DNA of 64,000 nucleotides from Hyphomicrobiales bacterium (lineage in GTDB: Bacteria; Pseudomonadota; Alphaproteobacteria; Rhizobiales; Rhizobiaceae), in assembly GCA_900466875.1 (NCBI GenBank), contig UBNQ01000021.1:62001-126000 (forward strand), given 5' to 3'. The notes under the pieces are model-generated. The model was not told the origin of the DNA, did no database searches, and saw only the letters and a program-made list of their open reading frames with translations. Both the position numbers and the translations under genes were made by a program. Shown piece after piece: positions 44,821-53,796 of the stretch. Every line of letters starts with the position of its first letter. The stretch's first letter is position 1.

Positions 44821-47079
44821 TTAGAACCGCTGGGTCAGGGAGATTTTGAACGAACGGCCCGGCTCGGAATAGAAATCTGGACGCGAAGCCGTTCCGCTAT
44901 CCGGATTAAGATCACGCACTCCCAAAGCGTTCCAATATTTCTTGTCGAAGATATTGTAGACGCCGGCCTGAATGCGAAGCCCCTTTACCTGCTCAGGCTC
45001 CCACCAGCCAGTCAGGTTGGCGATACCATAGCCAGGTGCATCATAAGTGGTTGCGTCATTATCGTCGCGCATATGTGCAGAGAAGATACCAGTGAGATCG
45101 GTACCCCAGGTTCCTTGCGTGTAACCGACGCCCAGGATTGCTTTGAACGGTGCAACTGTTCGGATCAATTCGTCGGTCTTCATGTCCTTGCCGTAGGAAT
45201 AGGCGAGAGAACCGTTCAGATTGAAGCCGTTGGCGAAATCCTTACGGGCGCGAAGTTCGACACCAGAGATCTGAACCCTGTCGAGATTGCGATAAGTGAA
45301 GAGGTTGCCATCCCCGAAAGGAGGGAATGGATTGGGAAACAGCGGCGTAGTTGTCTCGTACTCGTCAATAAAGTTCTTGTATCTGTTGTGGAAAAGCGTG
45401 AGCTTCGCAGTGAGATCAGCCGTCGTGTAGGTAGCACCGACTTCAAATCCGTTGGACGTCTCGGGCTTCAGGTCAGGATTGCCGACGGAAGCGTAACCGA
45501 AGGACGGGTTGCTGAAGTTGAGATACAGTTCGTTGACGGTAGGAGCGCGGAAGCCCATCGACCACTGCGAGAAGAGCTGCACTTCAGGCGTAAGGTCGTA
45601 GGTCGCAAGCAATTTGGGAGAAAGACGGACACCGTCCTGGCCCGGAGGCAGACCGAATATGCCACTACCGGCATTCTCGTCGAAGCCTCTGGATCGTTGT
45701 GGATCGTAGTCATACCAGTCGAAGCGGACGCCTGGCGTCAGTGCAAAGCCGGTTTCACCGAAACTGATTTCATCTTCGAGATAGAGACCGATCTTTCGGC
45801 TATCCACATCAGGGAAATCGCCTTGCGAAAAGGTTGCTGCACTTGCAGGCGACACGGTCAGGTAGCTGGTGGTGTTCGAGATCGAAGCGAGCCCGCCAAA
45901 ACGGAGTTCATGATCAAGATGGCCGGTATCGAAATGCGAGATGAACCCACCGGTGATACCGAAAGCGCTTTCTTCCATGTCATTGTCGCGAAGATAGTAG
46001 GCACCGCTGTTACGCGTACCTTCTGATCCGGCATTCTTGCTCAATCGCTGCCAATAAAGGGTCAACGCAGCCGCATCGATGAGGCCACCGGCTTCAGGAG
46101 CCTGATATTCATAGTCGATTGAAACGCGCTCCCGGCGAGTATCATCGTAACCGTCATAATCGTTTGGATTGAAGTCAGTCGGCAGCGCGGTACCCGCTTG
46201 AGACTTAAGTTCAGTATCGGTGCGGAGGTCGAAGCGTTCTGCGGTAACGCCGATGCGATGACCGCCTTCGATATCCTGACGCACTTTGAACAGGAGATTG
46301 TTCTGGTCAACATCGGCCGGATTTGCTTCGGTTCGTCCGGTGTCTCCGCGACCAAGGCCGCTTCTGTCGCCTTCATTCTTACGCTCGTTGCCTTTTTTCA
46401 AACCACCCTGAAAAAGGATCGAGGTATTTTCAATTTTCTTCGCAACAGCCACCGATCCGCCGATGCTGTTATTTGTGCCGTCGAAGGTAAGTTTGGCAAC
46501 GCCACCCCAATCTCTGCCTTCTTCGATCAAATCTTCTGGCTCCAGGGTACGCAGCACGAGTGCACCACCAAGGGCGCCGTTACCAATTCGGCTGGAATCC
46601 GCTCCGCGAACGACATCGATTGTCGACAACGATGAAAGGTCGAAACTATCATTGCCATCACTAATGCCGGTCGTCGGCGACTGAGATCCGGAACGCGCGT
46701 CATTGCTCAGGAATGGGATAGGAATATTATCAACCAGCGTGGTTATGCGAGGTCCGCCAAGACCGCGAATGAACAGGCCACCCGGCATACCTGGACGGCT
46801 CTCGACATAGTCGACACCCGGCTCGGTCGTATTACCAAGATCCTGAATGCTGTTGATTTCTTTTTTTGCGATATCGTCGGCCGTCGTAGTGCTCGCCAAA
46901 GGCGTGGCAGTAGCAGGATCATCCGCCTTCACGCGCTTCCCCTTCAGCGTGATAGGCCTCAATGTCGTCCCGTCCTGCGCAGCACTCGCCGCCTCCTGGG
47001 CGGATGCGTCGGCAGCGAATGAAAGCAGCGCAAGTGCGGTGCAGGTGGTGAGGATCGATTGAAGACGCCGGTTGGCCAT
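44821..47079 (-). CDS. shmR: TonB-dependent haem/haemoglobin receptor
   Basis: Outer-membrane receptor that takes up haem with TonB energy. 752 residues: signal peptide to about 28, plug domain with GMPGGLFIRGLGGPRITTLVDNI near 110 and the NGALGGALVLRT segment near 178, then a beta-barrel with family strings WSMGFRAPTVNELY near 520 and NLKPETSNGFE-like NPDLKPETSNGFEVG near 545; it ends in Phe. It resembles ShmR/HmuR-type receptors of rhizobia. An iron box and promoter lie upstream. AGGGAC precedes ATG 47079. Confidence 0.92.
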   Translation of the reverse strand: MANRRLQSILTTCTALALLSFAADASAQEAASAAQDGTTLRPITLKGKRVKADDPATATPLASTTTADDIAKKEINSIQDLGNTTEPGVDYVESRPGMPGGLFIRGLGGPRITTLVDNIPIPFLSNDARSGSQSPTTGISDGNDSFDLSSLSTIDVVRGADSSRIGNGALGGALVLRTLEPEDLIEEGRDWGGVAKLTFDGTNNSIGGSVAVAKKIENTSILFQGGLKKGNERKNEGDRSGLGRGDTGRTEANPADVDQNNLLFKVRQDIEGGHRIGVTAERFDLRTDTELKSQAGTALPTDFNPNDYDGYDDTRRERVSIDYEYQAPEAGGLIDAAALTLYWQRLSKNAGSEGTRNSGAYYLRDNDMEESAFGITGGFISHFDTGHLDHELRFGGLASISNTTSYLTVSPASAATFSQGDFPDVDSRKIGLYLEDEISFGETGFALTPGVRFDWYDYDPQRSRGFDENAGSGIFGLPPGQDGVRLSPKLLATYDLTPEVQLFSQWSMGFRAPTVNELYLNFSNPSFGYASVGNPDLKPETSNGFEVGATYTTADLTAKLTLFHNRYKNFIDEYETTTPLFPNPFPPFGDGNLFTYRNLDRVQISGVELRARKDFANGFNLNGSLAYSYGKDMKTDELIRTVAPFKAILGVGYTQGTWGTDLTGIFSAHMRDDNDATTYDAPGYGIANLTGWWEPEQVKGLRIQAGVYNIFDKKYWNALGVRDLNPDSGTASRPDFYSEPGRSFKISLTQRF

Positions 47080-47196
47080 AACTGTCCCTTCACATGGCCG
47101 AACGTCATCCTCCTCGCGCAAAAGCACGATGGCGAAAGCGGGCCGATTTAAAATCTGTCAAAAATGTGGCGCGAGCGAAAAACTGCCTTATTCAAG

Positions 47197-47225
47197 CCAT
47201 TAGAAAACATGACTCTTGCTGTCAA
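47197..47225 (-). promoter_or_regulatory. Probable sigma70 promoter of shmR
   Basis: Minus-strand -35 TTGACA (47220-47225), 17-nt spacer, -10 TAATGG (47197-47202; imperfect). It lies about 120 nt before the ATG, so the leader is long. Confidence 0.5.
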
Positions 47226-47236
47226 TTATTAAAACA

Positions 47237-47251
47237 TGACGCATTGAATCA
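47237..47251. promoter_or_regulatory. Iron-responsive (RirA-type) box upstream of shmR
   Basis: TGA-CGCATTGAA-TCA matches the TGA-N9-TCA iron-response motif of Rhizobiales. It stands 12 bp upstream of the -35, so repression under iron sufficiency is plausible. The motif is short and could occur by chance. Confidence 0.55.
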
Positions 47252-47368
47252 TGTTTGTGTGATTTGTTCCAAGTGATCAAAATGCAACAAAGCAGCCACC
47301 TCCGGTCTTGCCCGACCCACCTCCGGCCTATTATGTGAAGCACCCCTGATTAAGCCGGAGAGCATTGA

Positions 47369-47902
47369 ATGAAATCGCTGGAACTGCTGGTCGAGAAGAT
47401 CATCCTCTCGAGTCGCTGGCTGCTGGTCGTCTTTTACATGGGCCTTGTTGCCGCACTCGCGGTCTATGCGCTGTCCTTCGCCTTCAAGTTCCTGAAGGTC
47501 GCCCAGAATGTTTTCACGCTTGGCGAGGCGGAGATGATCCTGGCCATGCTCGGGCTGATCGACGCGGCCCTTGTCGCAAGCCTCATCGTCATGGTGATGA
47601 TTTCCGGTTACGAAAATTTCGTCAGTCGTTTTGACGAAACCGAAGCCGACGTCTCTTTTCTCGGCAAGCTCGATGCCGGCAGCCTGAAGATCAAGGTTGC
47701 TTCCTCGATCGTTGCGATTTCCTCGATCCACCTGCTGCAGATCTTCCTCAACGCCGCTCAATACACGGATGGGCAGTTGATGTGGTACACGATCATCCAC
47801 CTCACTTTCGTCGTCTCCGCCGTCATGCTGGGCTGGCTGGAACGCATCATGGCGGCAGCCAAGGCAGACAAGAACGAAGACAAGCAGGAAGCGCATCTGT
47901 GA
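47369..47902 (+). CDS. UPF0114 (YqhA) membrane protein
   Basis: A 177-residue inner-membrane protein with four helices (about 18-40, 52-80, 105-125, 138-160). Family strings: VEKIILSSRWLLVVFYMGLVAAL and LKIKVASSIVAISSIHLLQIFLN. Function unknown. CCGGAGAG precedes ATG 47369. It is alone, 100 bp before the PleD-like gene and divergent from shmR. Confidence 0.92.
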   Translation: MKSLELLVEKIILSSRWLLVVFYMGLVAALAVYALSFAFKFLKVAQNVFTLGEAEMILAMLGLIDAALVASLIVMVMISGYENFVSRFDETEADVSFLGKLDAGSLKIKVASSIVAISSIHLLQIFLNAAQYTDGQLMWYTIIHLTFVVSAVMLGWLERIMAAAKADKNEDKQEAHL

Positions 47903-48020
47903 TGCGCTTTCCGCGGCTTTCCGCCACGGGAGATAGATGCAGGCAGGGACGGTTCCAGCCGGATAATTGATTCGTAATCCATGTCGCTTATGCGGTGCAT
48001 AGACTGCACTGGAGAACGAC

Positions 48021-49355
48021 ATGACGGTAGGCCGCGAGAATTTGCTTTCGATAAACGGACTGCGACTGAAGCAGGGAGAAAGAATACTTCTCGTCGAGGA
48101 TTCCGTCGCCCTGTCGGCGCTGCTGACCCAGCGGCTGGAAGAGGAAACCGGCGCAATTGTCACGCGCTGCGGCTCTCTCTCGCAGGCCCGCGAGAAGATT
48201 GCCGAGGGCGAATTCCTGCTTGCCCTGACAGGCCTCAATCTTCCCGATGCCCCCGACGGCGAGATCCTCGAACTCCTGCTGGAGAAGGCAATTCCGACGA
48301 TCGTCTTTACTGCTATGTTCGACGCCAATACACGCGAGCGCTGCACGCGCAAGAAGATCGTCGACTACATCGTCAAGGACGGCGCAAAGACGGTCGACAC
48401 GGTCGTGCACACAGTCAACCGCATCCTCGCCAACAGCGCCCACAAGATTCTCGTTGTGGACGATGCCCGCACCGCCCGCTCCGAACTCGTCGAAATTCTC
48501 GGCCGCCAGAATTTCCATGTTCTGGAAGCGCGTTCAGGCCGGCAGGCGCTTGAAATACTAACTGCCGACGAAACGATCGACCTCGTCATCACCGATCACC
48601 ACATGGCCGATATGGACGGTTACGAGTTGACGCGCCGCATCCGCCAGACCCGCAATTCCGAGCAGCTGCGCATCATCGGCATTTCCTCTTCCTCGGACCG
48701 GCTCCTGTCCGCAAGCTTCCTCAAGGCCGGTGCGTCGGATTTCATCTACCGGCCGTTCGTGCATGAAGAGCTCAAATGCCGCATCGACAACAATGTCGAG
48801 ACGCTGACGCAGCTCAACCACCTGCGCCGGTTGGCGGAGCAGGATTACCTGACCGGTCTCGCAAACCGGCGGCATTTCTTTTCGACCATGCGGCAGAACG
48901 CAAAAGTGGCGAGACAAGGGTCCATCGCCCTCCTCGATATCGATCATTTCAAGACGGTCAACGACACCTATGGCCATGATGCCGGCGATGCCGTCCTGCA
49001 GGCAATTTCGGCGGTCATGGCAGATATGTGCGCGCCCGCAAAACACATGCCCGCCCGCATCGGCGGCGAGGAATTCGCCATCCACCTGAACCAGCTGGAC
49101 GCGTTTCAGGCGCATTCCTTCTGCGAGGAGCTGCGCGGGAGGATCGGAGACCTGGTGATCAAGGCCGGCAATCGATCCATATCGGCGACCATATCGATCG
49201 GCGTCGTCGAATTCGAGCCGGGTGAAACATTCGAAAATCAGCTGAACGCCGCCGACCAGCTTCTTTATCTGGCAAAGGCGAAAGGCAGAAACCGGGTCTA
49301 CTCCACGTTGACCATTCCCGAGGCGATCACCCCGACGGCCTCCGCCGGCGTTTGA
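48021..49355 (+). CDS. PleD-like response regulator with GGEEF diguanylate cyclase domain
   Basis: A 444-residue soluble regulator: REC1 (about 20-130), REC2 (about 135-260), then GGEEF (about 280-435). REC2 keeps its phospho-acceptor (DLVITDHHMADMDG near 195) but REC1 does not: its equivalent strand reads LLALTGLNLPD with no Asp, so it is probably a dimer or adaptor domain. GGEEF is intact in ARIGGEEF near 350, but no RxxD inhibitory site precedes it. GGAGA precedes ATG 48021. Confidence 0.93.
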   Translation: MTVGRENLLSINGLRLKQGERILLVEDSVALSALLTQRLEEETGAIVTRCGSLSQAREKIAEGEFLLALTGLNLPDAPDGEILELLLEKAIPTIVFTAMFDANTRERCTRKKIVDYIVKDGAKTVDTVVHTVNRILANSAHKILVVDDARTARSELVEILGRQNFHVLEARSGRQALEILTADETIDLVITDHHMADMDGYELTRRIRQTRNSEQLRIIGISSSSDRLLSASFLKAGASDFIYRPFVHEELKCRIDNNVETLTQLNHLRRLAEQDYLTGLANRRHFFSTMRQNAKVARQGSIALLDIDHFKTVNDTYGHDAGDAVLQAISAVMADMCAPAKHMPARIGGEEFAIHLNQLDAFQAHSFCEELRGRIGDLVIKAGNRSISATISIGVVEFEPGETFENQLNAADQLLYLAKAKGRNRVYSTLTIPEAITPTASAGV

Positions 49356-49684
49356 GATTGGCAATATTGCCGGATTGTTACTCCGTTCGCGTCGACGGCA
49401 AACGCATTTTTCTCAACACACCAGACACATCGATATCAGGCACCGGTTCCGCGTTCGGCACGCGGGATCCGCAGCCTGTTTTCTGCTGCACGGCAAAAAA
49501 GCCCATATGGGCTTATCGGGGCATCACTGGCATTTGCTCATAAGTCACTGAAATCAAATAACTTACCTGATCACATGTCATAAAACCTGTTAACTTGCGG
49601 TTTTTCTACGACTTTCCGCTGGCTATTCGAGGTAATTAGTATATTTATTAACAATAACATAGTTCCCTTGAACCCGAAAAACTG
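49356..49684. other. Intergenic region upstream of luxR-type gene
   Basis: 329 bp without a gene. The left part holds the minus-strand terminator at 49495-49514. The right part (49600-49680) is very AT-rich with TAATTAGTATATTTATTAAC and probably carries the LuxR-gene promoter. No other feature was recognised. Confidence 0.6.
49495..49514 (-). terminator. Orphan minus-strand terminator
   Basis: AAGCCC / GGGCTT stem around ATAT, followed on the minus strand by TTTT. No protein gene lies on that strand within 1 kb to the right, so it may end a small RNA made from 49515-49680. On the plus strand it lacks a U-run. Confidence 0.55.
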
Positions 49685-50410
49685 ATGATAACTCACGAAC
49701 GGCAATCAGTGCTGAGCTGCGAGATATCTGCGGCCCACTCGCAAGAAGGTTTATTCTTGACCTTGCGGCGTGTGACGCATGAATTCAGTTTGCAGCACGT
49801 CACGCTGCTGTCAGTGAACAATCCCGACGAGAAGCTTCTGTCGCGAATGATTGTGCAAAGCAGCATTCCGGATGCCTATTTTGCGGAATTCGACCGGAAA
49901 CACCTGCTCGAAAAATGCGCTATTGCCGACATCATCCTGCAATCGAAACTGCCGTTCTGCTGGTCGATCGGCGATCCTTTGCCATCGCGACCATTCGCGA
50001 TCGATAGCGGCATCGAAGACATTCAACGGCGCTACGGATTGATTACAAGCGTCGCCATGACGCTGCATTCGCTTGAGGGCGAGCGTTTTATCCTTCGCTT
50101 CGACGGCGCCCGCCCCCGCCTTACGCAGGTCGAACTCAACGAGATCGGCATGATCACCCTGCATGCTTTCGACATGTTCGAAAAGATCCGGCGCGACCAA
50201 CGCAAGACCGCGCCCTCTCCCCTGACGACGAGAGAACTCGAAGTGCTGCGCTGGACGGCGCAGGGCAAGACATCCGCCGAGATCGGGCAGATCCTCACGC
50301 TGTCCGATCACACGGTCAACGCCTACATGACCAATGCCATCAAGAAGCTCGATTGCGTCAACCGGACCCAGCTTGTCGCAAAAGCGCTGCGGCTGCGCCT
50401 GATCGCATAA
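49685..50410 (+). CDS. LuxR-family regulator (solo)
   Basis: A 241-residue regulator. The C-terminal GerE-type helix-turn-helix is clear: LTTRELEVLRWTAQGKTSAEIGQILTLSDHTVNAYMTNAIKKL (about 178-222). The N-terminal 160 residues have the size of an autoinducer-binding domain, but the usual conserved Trp/Asp/Gly set is not fully recognisable, so it may bind a different ligand. No luxI-type synthase is in the window. The ATG at 49685 follows AT-rich DNA with little ribosome site. A PAS-containing gene follows 33 bp downstream. Confidence 0.88.
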   Translation: MITHERQSVLSCEISAAHSQEGLFLTLRRVTHEFSLQHVTLLSVNNPDEKLLSRMIVQSSIPDAYFAEFDRKHLLEKCAIADIILQSKLPFCWSIGDPLPSRPFAIDSGIEDIQRRYGLITSVAMTLHSLEGERFILRFDGARPRLTQVELNEIGMITLHAFDMFEKIRRDQRKTAPSPLTTRELEVLRWTAQGKTSAEIGQILTLSDHTVNAYMTNAIKKLDCVNRTQLVAKALRLRLIA

Positions 50411-50443
50411 GACAAGTCGGCACCGACTGGAGAACACCTCAAC

Positions 50444-50914
50444 TTGGCATCGTGGATAGAGCATTCGCGTAAACCCTATGAAGCGCAGCACCGGCTTGTC
50501 GGCTTGAGCGATATGGAAGTGCTGGAACTTGTCGGCTCCTTCCGCCTGTGTGGCTTCTGGCGTTTCAACATCGACAGCGGCCATATTTTTGGCACCGCCG
50601 AATACGCCCAGATCTTCGGGATTGATCACTGCGACGGACCGCTCGATCTGGTTCGGCTGAGCGCGGCCATCCATCCGGATGACCTGACGGCAATGATGGA
50701 GACATTCGAGCGGGCCAGCGCCGCGCGGCTCACCTTCCACAATCTCTATCGCGTCAGAACCAGCGCTTCGAGCTTCAAGTTCGTTCGCAGCGTCGGAAAG
50801 TTCCGCGCAGCCGATACCGGACAGGGCGATGTCATCGGCATGACCTACGAGCTTTTCCCGCAGGCCAGCACGACGATCGGCTTCATTCCCGATGACGAAT
50901 TGCTGAGGGGCTGA
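50444..50914 (+). CDS. PAS-domain protein
   Basis: A 156-residue protein with one PAS_3-type domain (about 40-140): GFWRFNIDSGHIFGTAEYAQIFGI, LSAAIHPDDLTAMMETFERA, YRVRTSASSFKFVRSVGKF. No output domain is attached. TTG 50444 is the likely start (GGAGAA 10 nt upstream); ATG 50513 is a fallback. Adjacency to the LuxR gene suggests they sense together. Confidence 0.75.
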   Translation: MASWIEHSRKPYEAQHRLVGLSDMEVLELVGSFRLCGFWRFNIDSGHIFGTAEYAQIFGIDHCDGPLDLVRLSAAIHPDDLTAMMETFERASAARLTFHNLYRVRTSASSFKFVRSVGKFRAADTGQGDVIGMTYELFPQASTTIGFIPDDELLRG

Positions 50915-50965
50915 TCAGGGCAATTCCGGCAAAAGCGGGAACCGGTTTCGCGTTGCCCCCCCCTG

Positions 50966-52135
50966 TTAGCGGTCGAGAACCAGCCGGATTTCCACCAGAT
51001 TGGACCGCACCCGCAGCGTATAGAAGCCCATCACCGCCAGATGCGTCGGCATGATCCAGCCGTCTTCCGCACCGTTCGAGATGATCGCCGGCTGGATGCG
51101 CAGCGCGGCCTGCATCTGCTTCAGCATATCAGTCCAAAGCGGCGCAAGATTGCGTTCGCGAATGACCTGCGAGAAATCGGCGCCGGCCCCGGACATGATG
51201 GCATAATAACCGTAGATCTGCCCGTAGGCGAACCAGAAACGATCATCCGCCCGGGTATCGAACCAACCACCATTATAGTTTTCCGACCGCTCGCGCAGGA
51301 TCGCCGACGTGCCGCCGAGATCGTTGGCCACGCGGTCGATGAACTGAACGAGATTGTCGGCGCGGCTGTCGAACGTCGCCGAGCAGTTGGCCAGTTCGGT
51401 GTTGAACTTGTTCAGGCTGTTGATGGCGGCCCGGTAATAGCTCGGCGTCGGCGTCTTAGGCCCAAACGGGCTGAGCCCGAAATACCAGGAATATTCGTCG
51501 AACTGGAGATTGCTGCGCGCATCCTGCAGGTTGGTATTGACACCCGAGGTACCCCTCATCCGCGCCAGCGTATCGACGAGTTCCACCGAGGTGCGGCGCA
51601 CCGCCTGGTTCACGCCGCGCTGGAACGATGCCTTGTTGTCGAGGAAAGGCGTGTGGTCCCAGTCCATACCAAAAAGGCCGAGGCGATAGAGAAGCATGGA
51701 AGAAATCCATGCATTCTGGTTGACGTTCATGTCGGTGAGATCGGCTGCCGCGTCCGCGATTGCGGAGGTCTGGCACTGCCTGGCTGCTGCTGCCGTTGCC
51801 GCCGGGGCCCCGGCTGCCTGTGCCTGGGCTTGCGCCTCGACGCCGGGCACGGGCAATTCCTGCCCCGCCGGCATATTGCGTTCGGTCCAGCGATAGCTGT
51901 CGACGAAATTCGGATCGAAGCCACGCCAGACCTGCGTCTGCCAGATGAAATACCCGTAGAGAGAGACCAGCAGGACGAGAAAGACCGCGATCGGCCCCTT
52001 TACCCAGAGACGACGTCCCCGGTACCAGCCATGCGCTGCCATGACGGGCCAGATCAACCACGCGATCAATATCCGGATGCCGCGCCCTATGGCAGCAGCC
52101 ACGTTCTGAAAAAATCCGGTGATCTGGTCGCGCAT
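50966..52135 (-). CDS. DUF2333 membrane protein
   Basis: A 389-residue DUF2333 protein, function unknown. One or two N-terminal helices (about 20-35 and 49-65) anchor it; the rest is periplasmic with an Ala/Gln/Pro linker (about 100-115) and conserved helical blocks (MLLYRLGLFGMDWDHTPFLDNKASFQRGVNQAVRR; DDRFWFAYGQIYGYYAIM). AGGAGG precedes ATG 52135. It follows the unknown gene at 52277-53140 on the same strand, so they may form an operon. Confidence 0.9.
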   Translation of the reverse strand: MRDQITGFFQNVAAAIGRGIRILIAWLIWPVMAAHGWYRGRRLWVKGPIAVFLVLLVSLYGYFIWQTQVWRGFDPNFVDSYRWTERNMPAGQELPVPGVEAQAQAQAAGAPAATAAAARQCQTSAIADAAADLTDMNVNQNAWISSMLLYRLGLFGMDWDHTPFLDNKASFQRGVNQAVRRTSVELVDTLARMRGTSGVNTNLQDARSNLQFDEYSWYFGLSPFGPKTPTPSYYRAAINSLNKFNTELANCSATFDSRADNLVQFIDRVANDLGGTSAILRERSENYNGGWFDTRADDRFWFAYGQIYGYYAIMSGAGADFSQVIRERNLAPLWTDMLKQMQAALRIQPAIISNGAEDGWIMPTHLAVMGFYTLRVRSNLVEIRLVLDR

Positions 52136-52276
52136 CTAGTCCTCCTGGAAGCCGATCGGTCACCGCTGACATATGATGTCGACCCGCCCGGTACAACAGT
52201 TGCGGCGGAGTGATTTGGAACAATTTCGACAGGGATAACGTCGCATGCCCTATTTGAGGTGCCGGCGCGCAGCATG

Positions 52277-53140
52277 TCAGGCGTCTTCGAACCGTTTGAC
52301 GAAAGCGGAATCGGTCCTCTGACGGCTGCGGTCGAGCCGGGCACCCGGCAAAAGTCCGTTCCCGAGACGCCACACCGGCTGCGTCAGATGCGGATAGGCG
52401 TCGGGAGAAAGAAAATGCGCCTCCCGCCCCCGCTCGAAAGACAAAAGGACAGAATAGAGATCGAGAAGTTTTTCGATATCGAGGCTGAGCTTCTGCAGCA
52501 GAAGGTTGAGGTCTCGCACGCCTCCGTTGAAGGCACGCGCCACCGGATCGATCAGACCGATGATGCTCTCGAATGCAGGCCGGCCGCCTGCCTTGGCAGA
52601 ATCGCCATCACCGGCCTCAAGCGCATTTGTCGCGTCTTTCGCCTTGCGTCCGGCCATCAAATCAAGCGCGTCTTCAGCCAGTCTCCGCTGGTTCATCACC
52701 GCCTGCCGGTGGGCTTCGACCCTCCCTGCCAGCCTGTCTGCCCTGCCCAGAACAATCCGCAACCGGTCCACGCCGCCTGCCCTTGCGGCACGCTGTTCGA
52801 TCCGCCGCCGCATTCGCTTCTTCGAAAAGAAGCCGAGAAAGAGATCGCTCGTCTGCAGCATTTCCCGTCTGTCGAAAATTGCCCGCTCTTCCTCTACGGC
52901 GACGCCGATCGTCGCGACATGCGAAGCAATCTCCCCATAGGCGGATTTCTGCTGAAGCAGAAGCTCCAGACGCCGTGCGCCCAGTGCGCCGAAAGCCTCC
53001 TCATCCGGCACCTGGATCGTGCCCGCCGCCCGGGGAATTGTCGCCAGCAAGTTCCTGCCGGCATCGATAACCGCCGTCAGGCGCGTGTCGATGTCGATAA
53101 TCGTGTCTTCAAAACGAGTGGAAACGCCCGCCTTCACCAT
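52277..53140 (-). CDS. Hypothetical helical protein
   Basis: Unrecognised, 287 residues, charged and Ala/Arg/Leu-rich with long predicted helices (RLELLLQQKSAYGEIASHVA, LNLLLQKLSLDIEKLLDLYSVLLSF), probably coiled-coil. A basic block KKRMRRRIEQRAAR lies near 107-120. No signal or membrane segment. AAGGAGG precedes ATG 53140 by 8 nt. It is 141 bp upstream of the DUF2333 gene, and a hairpin at 53172 lies upstream. Confidence 0.8.
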   Translation of the reverse strand: MVKAGVSTRFEDTIIDIDTRLTAVIDAGRNLLATIPRAAGTIQVPDEEAFGALGARRLELLLQQKSAYGEIASHVATIGVAVEEERAIFDRREMLQTSDLFLGFFSKKRMRRRIEQRAARAGGVDRLRIVLGRADRLAGRVEAHRQAVMNQRRLAEDALDLMAGRKAKDATNALEAGDGDSAKAGGRPAFESIIGLIDPVARAFNGGVRDLNLLLQKLSLDIEKLLDLYSVLLSFERGREAHFLSPDAYPHLTQPVWRLGNGLLPGARLDRSRQRTDSAFVKRFEDA

Positions 53141-53171
53141 CGTCTCTGCCTCCTTACCCGGAAACAGAAAT

Positions 53172-53204
53172 AGGGCCGCTGCGCATTTTGACGACAGCGG
53201 CCCT
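53172..53204 (-). terminator. Terminator-like hairpin downstream of pseudoazurin
   Basis: Perfect 10-bp arms AGGGCCGCTG / CAGCGGCCCT, 13-nt loop; minus-strand tail TATTTCTGTTTCC is U-rich but not pure. It closes the pseudoazurin gene before the next leftward gene. Confidence 0.6.
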
Positions 53205-53276
53205 GCAATAATACTTAGGTGATAAAAAGGGTAATGATTAGGTAATGAAAAGGTCTATTTGGAAATAGTGGACAGC

Positions 53277-53726
53277 TCAGAGACCGAGCTTTGCAATTTC
53301 AGCGTCGAGGCGTTCCTTTGCCTTCTTCGGCATCTTGGCGGCCTTGACGGCGTCGATATTGGACGGCGCGTCACCGACGACAACGAGAGCAACCATACCC
53401 ATGCCGAGATGCGGCGTGCACTTGAAGACATAGGCACCTGCCTGATCGACGGTCACAACCAGATCCTGGCTGATCTTGCCCTTCATTGCGGCGACCCCTT
53501 CGGGAATAAGCCCGGGCATGGAAGCGGCGTCATGCCCCTTGTCGACCGAAACGAACTTGATCGTATCGCCGGGTGCAGCTTTCACGGCAGCCGGTTCGAA
53601 GACCATTGCCTGACCGTCGGAGCCCTTGTTGAGCATCTTGATCTCGATTTCGGCGGACAGTGCCGGCAAGGCCAGCAGAACCGCGCCAGCGGCGAGCGTG
53701 GCGGTCTTCAGTATCGTTCTGATCAT
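53277..53726 (-). CDS. Pseudoazurin (type 1 blue-copper protein)
   Basis: Periplasmic electron carrier, classically the donor to copper nitrite reductase. The 149-residue precursor has a signal peptide ending near LPALSA. Copper ligands are visible: His in SVDKGHDAASMP near 68, then CTPHLGMGM with Cys, His and Met near 106. AGGAGA precedes ATG 53726. No nitrite reductase gene is in the window, so the partner must be elsewhere or it serves another oxidoreductase. A Crp/FNR-type box lies upstream. Confidence 0.93.
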   Translation of the reverse strand: MIRTILKTATLAAGAVLLALPALSAEIEIKMLNKGSDGQAMVFEPAAVKAAPGDTIKFVSVDKGHDAASMPGLIPEGVAAMKGKISQDLVVTVDQAGAYVFKCTPHLGMGMVALVVVGDAPSNIDAVKAAKMPKKAKERLDAEIAKLGL

Positions 53727-53796
53727 TGAATTCTCCTGCAAAGGTCCGCGGCACCACCGCGATGTCTGCGTTTTACCGCTGCAGGACTTTGGCGCT

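Noticed and set aside
49495-49514. Reading the palindrome as a terminator for the PleD-like gene
   Set aside because: On the plus strand the stem is followed by ATCGGG, with no U-run; the T-run lies on the minus strand.
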